Shown in pieces: positions 4,872 through 8,525 of a stretch of DNA of 8,525 bases. The stretch comes from JAVBOJ01 sp031550755 (lineage in GTDB: Bacteria; Bacillota; Clostridia; Oscillospirales; UBA929). The notes under the pieces are model-generated. The model searched no databases. It saw only the letters and a list, made by a program, of their open reading frames with translations, and was not told the DNA's origin. A program made the position numbers and the translations under genes. The first letter of the stretch is position 1. Every line of letters begins with the position of its first letter. The stretch spans positions 1 through 8,525 of the forward strand of contig JAVBOJ010000057.1 in assembly GCA_031550755.1 (NCBI GenBank). The letters run 5' to 3'.

Positions 4872-5894
4872 TTATCTCTGCACGCGTCCCGACGCGTCGC
4901 CGCCGGCCAGGGCCTTGACCTCGGCCACCGAGATATGGTTGGCGTCGCCCTCGATGGAGTGCTTGAGGCAGGAGGCCGCCGCCGCGAACTCAATGGCGTC
5001 CTGCGGGCCGTAGCCCGACAGCAGGGCGTAAATCAGCCCGCCGCCAAAGGAATCGCCGCCGCCGACGCGGTCAACAATGCGCACGGCGTAATTTTTGGAG
5101 AAATAGCAGTCGCTGCCGTCGTAGAGCATGGCCGCCCAGTTGTTGTCGGACGCCGAAATGCTGCCGCGCAGCGTGATGGCCACATGGGAAAAGCCGAAGC
5201 GATCCTTGAGTTGCGCCGCCACGGCGCGGTAGCCGTCATGGCTGAGGGAGCCGCCGGTGACGTCGGTGCCGGAGGCCTTGATGCCGAAGACCTTGTCGGC
5301 GTCCTCCTCGTTGGCGATGCAGACGTCCACGTACTCCATCAGCTTGCCCATGGTCTGGCCGGCCTGCTCGGTCGTCCAGAGGTTTTTGCGGTAGTTGAGG
5401 TCGCAGCTCACCTTCAGCCCCAGGCTTTTGGCGGCTTTGCAGGCGTCGAGCGTAATGTCGGCGATGTTTTGGCCGAGCGCCGGGGTGATGCCGGTGAAAT
5501 GGAACCAGTCGGCGCCCTTGAAAATGGCGTTCCAGTCAAAATCGGCGGCGGTCGCTTCGGCGATGGACGCGCCGGCGCGGTCATAAATGACCTTGGATGG
5601 ACGCTGGGACGCGCCTTTTTCGCAGTAATAAATGCCGAGGCGCTTGCCGCCGCGCACCATGCCGGAGGTATCCACCCCGTAGCGGCGCAGGGCGTTGACG
5701 GCGGCCTGCCCAATCTCGTGGGCGGGCACCTTGGTGACGAACGCGGCGTCCATGCCGTAATTGGCCAGCGAGACCGCCACATTGGCCTCGCCGCCGCCGT
5801 AGACCGCCTCAAAGGTACTCGTCTGGACAAAGCGGAGATACCCCGGCGGGGCCAGACGCAGCATGATTTCGCCGAAACAGACAATGCGTGACAT
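4872..5894 (-). CDS. kdgK: 2-keto-3-deoxygluconate kinase (PfkB family)
   Basis: A 340-residue ribokinase/PfkB-fold sugar kinase that would phosphorylate 2-keto-3-deoxygluconate to KDPG, the penultimate step of uronate breakdown. It opens with the beta strand IVCFGEIMLRL. It carries the N-terminal PfkB signature YGGGEANVAVSLANYG (32-47), DLNYRKNLW (165-173), usual in KDG kinases, and the C-terminal signature DRVGGGDSFGGG (275-286) with catalytic base Asp281 and the GGGD anion hole. The start at 5894 is chosen because the ATG at 5912 lies at the edge of AAGGAGG (about 5903-5909), which serves as ribosome binding site 8 bases before 5894. The gene follows uxaC by 17 bases and is closed by the terminator at 4830-4860. 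The uronate context favours KDG kinase over fructokinase or another PfkB sugar kinase. Confidence 0.88.
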   Translation of the reverse strand: MSRIVCFGEIMLRLAPPGYLRFVQTSTFEAVYGGGEANVAVSLANYGMDAAFVTKVPAHEIGQAAVNALRRYGVDTSGMVRGGKRLGIYYCEKGASQRPSKVIYDRAGASIAEATAADFDWNAIFKGADWFHFTGITPALGQNIADITLDACKAAKSLGLKVSCDLNYRKNLWTTEQAGQTMGKLMEYVDVCIANEEDADKVFGIKASGTDVTGGSLSHDGYRAVAAQLKDRFGFSHVAITLRGSISASDNNWAAMLYDGSDCYFSKNYAVRIVDRVGGGDSFGGGLIYALLSGYGPQDAIEFAAAASCLKHSIEGDANHISVAEVKALAGGDASGRVQR

Positions 5895-5911
5895 ATGTTT
5901 TTCCTCCTTCA

Positions 5912-7306
5912 TTATAAACCGAAATATTGTTTGGCGTTGTCAAATGAGATGTCCCGGACCATCTGCCCGTAAAACGGCAGGTCGCGGGGGAGCTCGCCGC
6001 CGTCGATCCATGTACCGATTGTGTCGCAAAGGATGCGCCGGAACAGCTCGTGCCGGGGATAGGAGAGGAAGCTGCGCGAATCGGTCAGCATACCGATGAA
6101 GGTGCCGAGCACGCCGAGGTTGGACAGTGCCGAAATCTGCTGCTTCATGCCGTCGCGGTGGTCGCAGAACCACCAGGCCGTGCCGAGCTGGATTTTGCCG
6201 GGGATGCCGCCGCCCTGAAAACAACCCATCAGGGTGCCCAGCGGGTAATAATCCTTCGGGTTGAGGCAAAACAGCACGGTGCGCGGCAGCACGCCGTCGG
6301 CGTCCAGCGCGCTCAGCAGGTTTGACAGCTTTTCCGACACCGGCGCGTCGTGTATCGCGTCAAAACCGGTGTCCGGGCCGAGCAGGGAGAGCATCCGCGC
6401 GTTGTTGTTGCGCAGCGCACCAACGTGCAGCTCCATCACCCAGCGCTTTTCAAAATACCGCCGCCCGAGATGCAGCAGCAGGGCGGTCTGGAAGCACTCC
6501 AACTCCTCCGGCGCGACGGCTTTGCCGGCCAGCAGCCGGGCAAAAATCGCCTTGGGGTCGCCTTGGCGGGAGAAAAACACCGTGTCCAGCGCGTGGTCGG
6601 AGGCGCGGCAGCCCAGCGAATCGAAAAAGTCGATGCGCGTATCCAGCGCGCGGCAGAGCGCGTCAAAGCCGTCAATGTCCACGCCGGACGCTTCCGACAG
6701 GCGGGTCAGATAGTCCCGGTAATCGGGCGCGGCGGCGCGCAGCGCCTTGTCCGGCCGGAAACCGGGCAGTGCCCGGACGGAAAACGCCGGATCCTCCCGC
6801 AGCGCCCGGTGATCGGCCAGCGTGTCGGCCGGGTCGTCGGTGGTGACCAGCCCCCAGACGTGGGAGGCCTTCAAAATATCGCGCACGCGCAGTGCGCCGG
6901 AGGCCAGCTTTTCGTTGGCGCGGTCGTAAATTTCTCCGGCGGTGTCGCGCGTCAGCGGCGTGTCGATGCCGAAATAGCGCCTCAGCTCCAAATGGCTCCA
7001 GTGGTAGAGCGGGTTGCCCGGCGCGCGGGAGACGGCATAGGCGTACGCCGTGAACTTTTCGCGCGGGTCGGCGGAGCCTGTGATATGCTCCTCGTCGATA
7101 CCGGCGCTGCGCATGGCGCGCCATTTGTAGTGGTCGCCGCCCAGCCACGCCTCGGTGATGTTTTGGAAGGTGCGGTTTTCCACCAGCTCGCGCGGGTTTA
7201 AATGGCAGTGGAAATCAAAGATCGGCCGATCGGCGGCCCAGTCAAAATACAGCTTCCGCGCGGTCTCGCCGGACAGCAGGAAATTGTCGTCTAAAAATGT
7301 CTTCAT
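5912..7306 (-). CDS. uxaC: Uronate isomerase (glucuronate/galacturonate isomerase)
   Basis: A 464-residue cytoplasmic isomerase of the amidohydrolase superfamily, converting galacturonate to tagaturonate and glucuronate to fructuronate. The first barrel strand carries FDFHCHL with metal-site His33 and His35, followed by NPRELVENRTF. Later family landmarks are FHFT-like strand MELHVGALRNNN (291-302), LGTAWWFCDHRDGM (374-387) and the LTDSRSF segment with conserved Asp409, then YPRHELFRRILCDTIG. The length matches the family. The ATG at 7306 has GAGG 6 bases upstream, inside the end of the GH4 gene, and only 3 bases separate it from the GH4 stop, so the two are coupled. It sits between a glycosidase that should release uronic acid and the KDG kinase that acts three steps later. 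Confidence 0.95.
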   Translation of the reverse strand: MKTFLDDNFLLSGETARKLYFDWAADRPIFDFHCHLNPRELVENRTFQNITEAWLGGDHYKWRAMRSAGIDEEHITGSADPREKFTAYAYAVSRAPGNPLYHWSHLELRRYFGIDTPLTRDTAGEIYDRANEKLASGALRVRDILKASHVWGLVTTDDPADTLADHRALREDPAFSVRALPGFRPDKALRAAAPDYRDYLTRLSEASGVDIDGFDALCRALDTRIDFFDSLGCRASDHALDTVFFSRQGDPKAIFARLLAGKAVAPEELECFQTALLLHLGRRYFEKRWVMELHVGALRNNNARMLSLLGPDTGFDAIHDAPVSEKLSNLLSALDADGVLPRTVLFCLNPKDYYPLGTLMGCFQGGGIPGKIQLGTAWWFCDHRDGMKQQISALSNLGVLGTFIGMLTDSRSFLSYPRHELFRRILCDTIGTWIDGGELPRDLPFYGQMVRDISFDNAKQYFGL

Positions 7307-7309
7307 GGC

Positions 7310-8525
7310 CTACCTCAAAAACGAAAGATCGTAGTGCTTCAGGCAGTGGGCGGTGCTTTTGATCATCTCGGCAAACAGCGCCTCCGACTGGGACAGCGAC
7401 AGCGGAGCCATCAGCGGATCGTTGACAAAAGCCGGGAAAATGGCCGCCAGATCGCCTCTGTAGCAGGCGTCCACCGTGGTGATGTAGTTGTCGGCGACCT
7501 TGACGGTCAGCGCGTGGATGGTGGGCGGCAGTTCGCCGGCCATCACCGGACGCACGCCACCCATGTTGAAGGTGGCGTTGGTCTCGACCACGAGGCCGAG
7601 CGGCAGGTTTTGCACCTGACCGCCGTTGGGCAGGTTGACGTTTGTCACCATCTCGGACAGGCCGAGCAGCGCCCGCATTTGCAGATAGCCCTCCTCGCCG
7701 GTCTGCTGGAGCTCCATTTTTTCCTCGCCGGAGCGCAGCCGCGCCGCGCGAGCCAAGCGCTCGGCCAGCTGCTGCTTGCGGTACGACACCGGGGTGAGGT
7801 TGAAGCCCATGGCGCGCGCCTCCTCGGGAGAGCGCAGATACCAGTTGCCGGGGCAGAACTCGGCCAGATGCCGGTCGCCGGCGGCGGCGATCAGCCCAAA
7901 CCGGCGGAACAGATCCATTTTGACCCGCTGATTGCTGGAGAAAAAACTGGCGTTCAGATCGGTCTGGTCGCAGGCGGCGGTGCCGAAGCCGGTCGCGTGG
8001 TGCGCGTCGGCATATTCCCTATAAACCGGGAAGAGATCCATATTTCCCCAGCGGGCGGAGTTCAGCCATGTGAAATGATTGATGCCGATGGGGCTGACCT
8101 TGATGTCCTCGCGCGGGATGTCGGGGTGGCCGCGCTCGGCCAGAATGGCGGCCAAAAACTTCTGGGTGCCGAACACCTCGTGGCAGCAGCCGTGGGCGCG
8201 GATGCCGGGATAGGCGCGGTAGAGCGCCATCATGCACATGGCCATGGGGTTTGTGTAGTTGATGACGAAAGCGTTGGGGCAGAGGCGCTCAATCTCGCTG
8301 CCCAACTCGAAAAAGACCGGCAGGGTGCGCACGGCGCGGATGAGGCCGCCGGGGCCGGTGGTGTCGCCCACCGATTGATAAACGCCAAAGGCTTCGGGGG
8401 TGTGCACGTCGCTTTGCATTTCGTCGAAAGTGCCGGGCAAAATGGAGATAATCACAAAATCGGCGCCCTCCAGGGCGTCGTCCTGGCGCTCGTACGCGCG
8501 GTAGCGCCATTTCCCCGCCACATCC
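7310..8525 (-). CDS. Glycoside hydrolase family 4 enzyme, probable alpha-galacturonidase, N-terminus beyond the window
   Basis: About 405 residues of an NAD- and Mn-dependent GH4 glycosidase. The frame is open to the window edge and begins late in the Rossmann domain (ALEGADFVIISILPG), so about 60-70 residues including the Gly-rich NAD loop are missing; the GTG at 8521 is not the true start. Visible family motifs are DTTGPGG, INYTNPM, the metal-binding Cys in GCCHEVFG (codons for CHEV at 8174-8185) and the metal-binding His in GINHFTWL. CHEV is the motif reported for GH4 alpha-galacturonidases such as LplD of Bacillus, in contrast to the CHS-type motifs of alpha-glucosidases and alpha-galactosidases. 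UxaC directly downstream fits galacturonate as product. An alpha-glucuronidase is the main alternative, since UxaC takes both uronates. Confidence 0.85.
   Translation of the reverse strand, partial: DVAGKWRYRAYERQDDALEGADFVIISILPGTFDEMQSDVHTPEAFGVYQSVGDTTGPGGLIRAVRTLPVFFELGSEIERLCPNAFVINYTNPMAMCMMALYRAYPGIRAHGCCHEVFGTQKFLAAILAERGHPDIPREDIKVSPIGINHFTWLNSARWGNMDLFPVYREYADAHHATGFGTAACDQTDLNASFFSSNQRVKMDLFRRFGLIAAAGDRHLAEFCPGNWYLRSPEEARAMGFNLTPVSYRKQQLAERLARAARLRSGEEKMELQQTGEEGYLQMRALLGLSEMVTNVNLPNGGQVQNLPLGLVVETNATFNMGGVRPVMAGELPPTIHALTVKVADNYITTVDACYRGDLAAIFPAFVNDPLMAPLSLSQSEALFAEMIKSTAHCLKHYDLSFLR

Noticed and set aside
4935..5891. Long plus-strand open frame opposite kdgK
   Set aside because: It is a shadow of the kinase, rich in Gly, Ala and Val from GC-biased codons, with no domain and no ribosome binding site.
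5895..5912. ATG start for kdgK at 5912
   Set aside because: This ATG abuts the AAGGAGG ribosome binding site, which is correctly spaced for the ATG at 5894.
1..8525. CRISPR array, tRNA, rRNA, transposase or phage genes
   Set aside because: No spaced repeats, cloverleaf-like segments, or recombinase/transposase motifs were seen on either strand.

Overview
The window looks like a carbohydrate-use locus from a GC-rich, low-branching Firmicute (Clostridia-like). The grounds are strong AGGAGG-type ribosome binding sites, a lipoprotein with a short Lys-Lys signal peptide, a LacI-family regulator and a beta-phosphoglucomutase/GH65 pair. This is inferred from gene style; no rRNA or other marker is present.

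Layout, left to right. Positions 1 to about 115 are AT-rich (27 of the first 110 bases are G or C) and open only in the plus direction. They resemble a fragment of an S4 domain from an RluA-type pseudouridine synthase and do not belong with the rest. The sequence switches abruptly to GC-rich DNA inside a minus-strand sugar-ABC-transporter lipoprotein gene, which loses its body there. A 360-base intergenic region (382-741) carries back-to-back promoters, one for the lipoprotein (minus) and one for a LacI-family regulator (plus, 742-1812). The regulator meets, tail to tail and with an 8-base overlap, a minus-strand GH65 phosphorylase (1805-4009). That gene is translationally coupled (ATGA) to pgmB, beta-phosphoglucomutase (4006-4692). 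A 179-base gap holds the pgmB promoter and the terminator of the next unit. Beyond it, also on the minus strand, lie kdgK (4872-5894), uxaC (5912-7306) and a GH4 glycosidase with a CHEV motif (7310 to the window edge, N-terminus missing).

How the genes fit together. The GH4 enzyme would release free galacturonate from alpha-galacturonides. UxaC would isomerise it to tagaturonate. The two middle steps (tagaturonate reductase, altronate dehydratase) are not in the window. KdgK would phosphorylate the resulting 2-keto-3-deoxygluconate to KDPG. Separately, the GH65 enzyme would phosphorolyse an alpha-glucoside to beta-glucose 1-phosphate, which PgmB turns into glucose 6-phosphate. The two branches are separated by a terminator and a new promoter.

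The most useful regulatory clue is an exact 16-base motif, cacgtgtacgcatttg, found twice: in the -35/-10 spacer of the pgmB promoter and in the leader of the transporter lipoprotein. It is a good candidate operator for the LacI-family regulator, and it would link sugar import to the GH65/PgmB branch. I saw no tRNA, rRNA, CRISPR array or insertion sequence.
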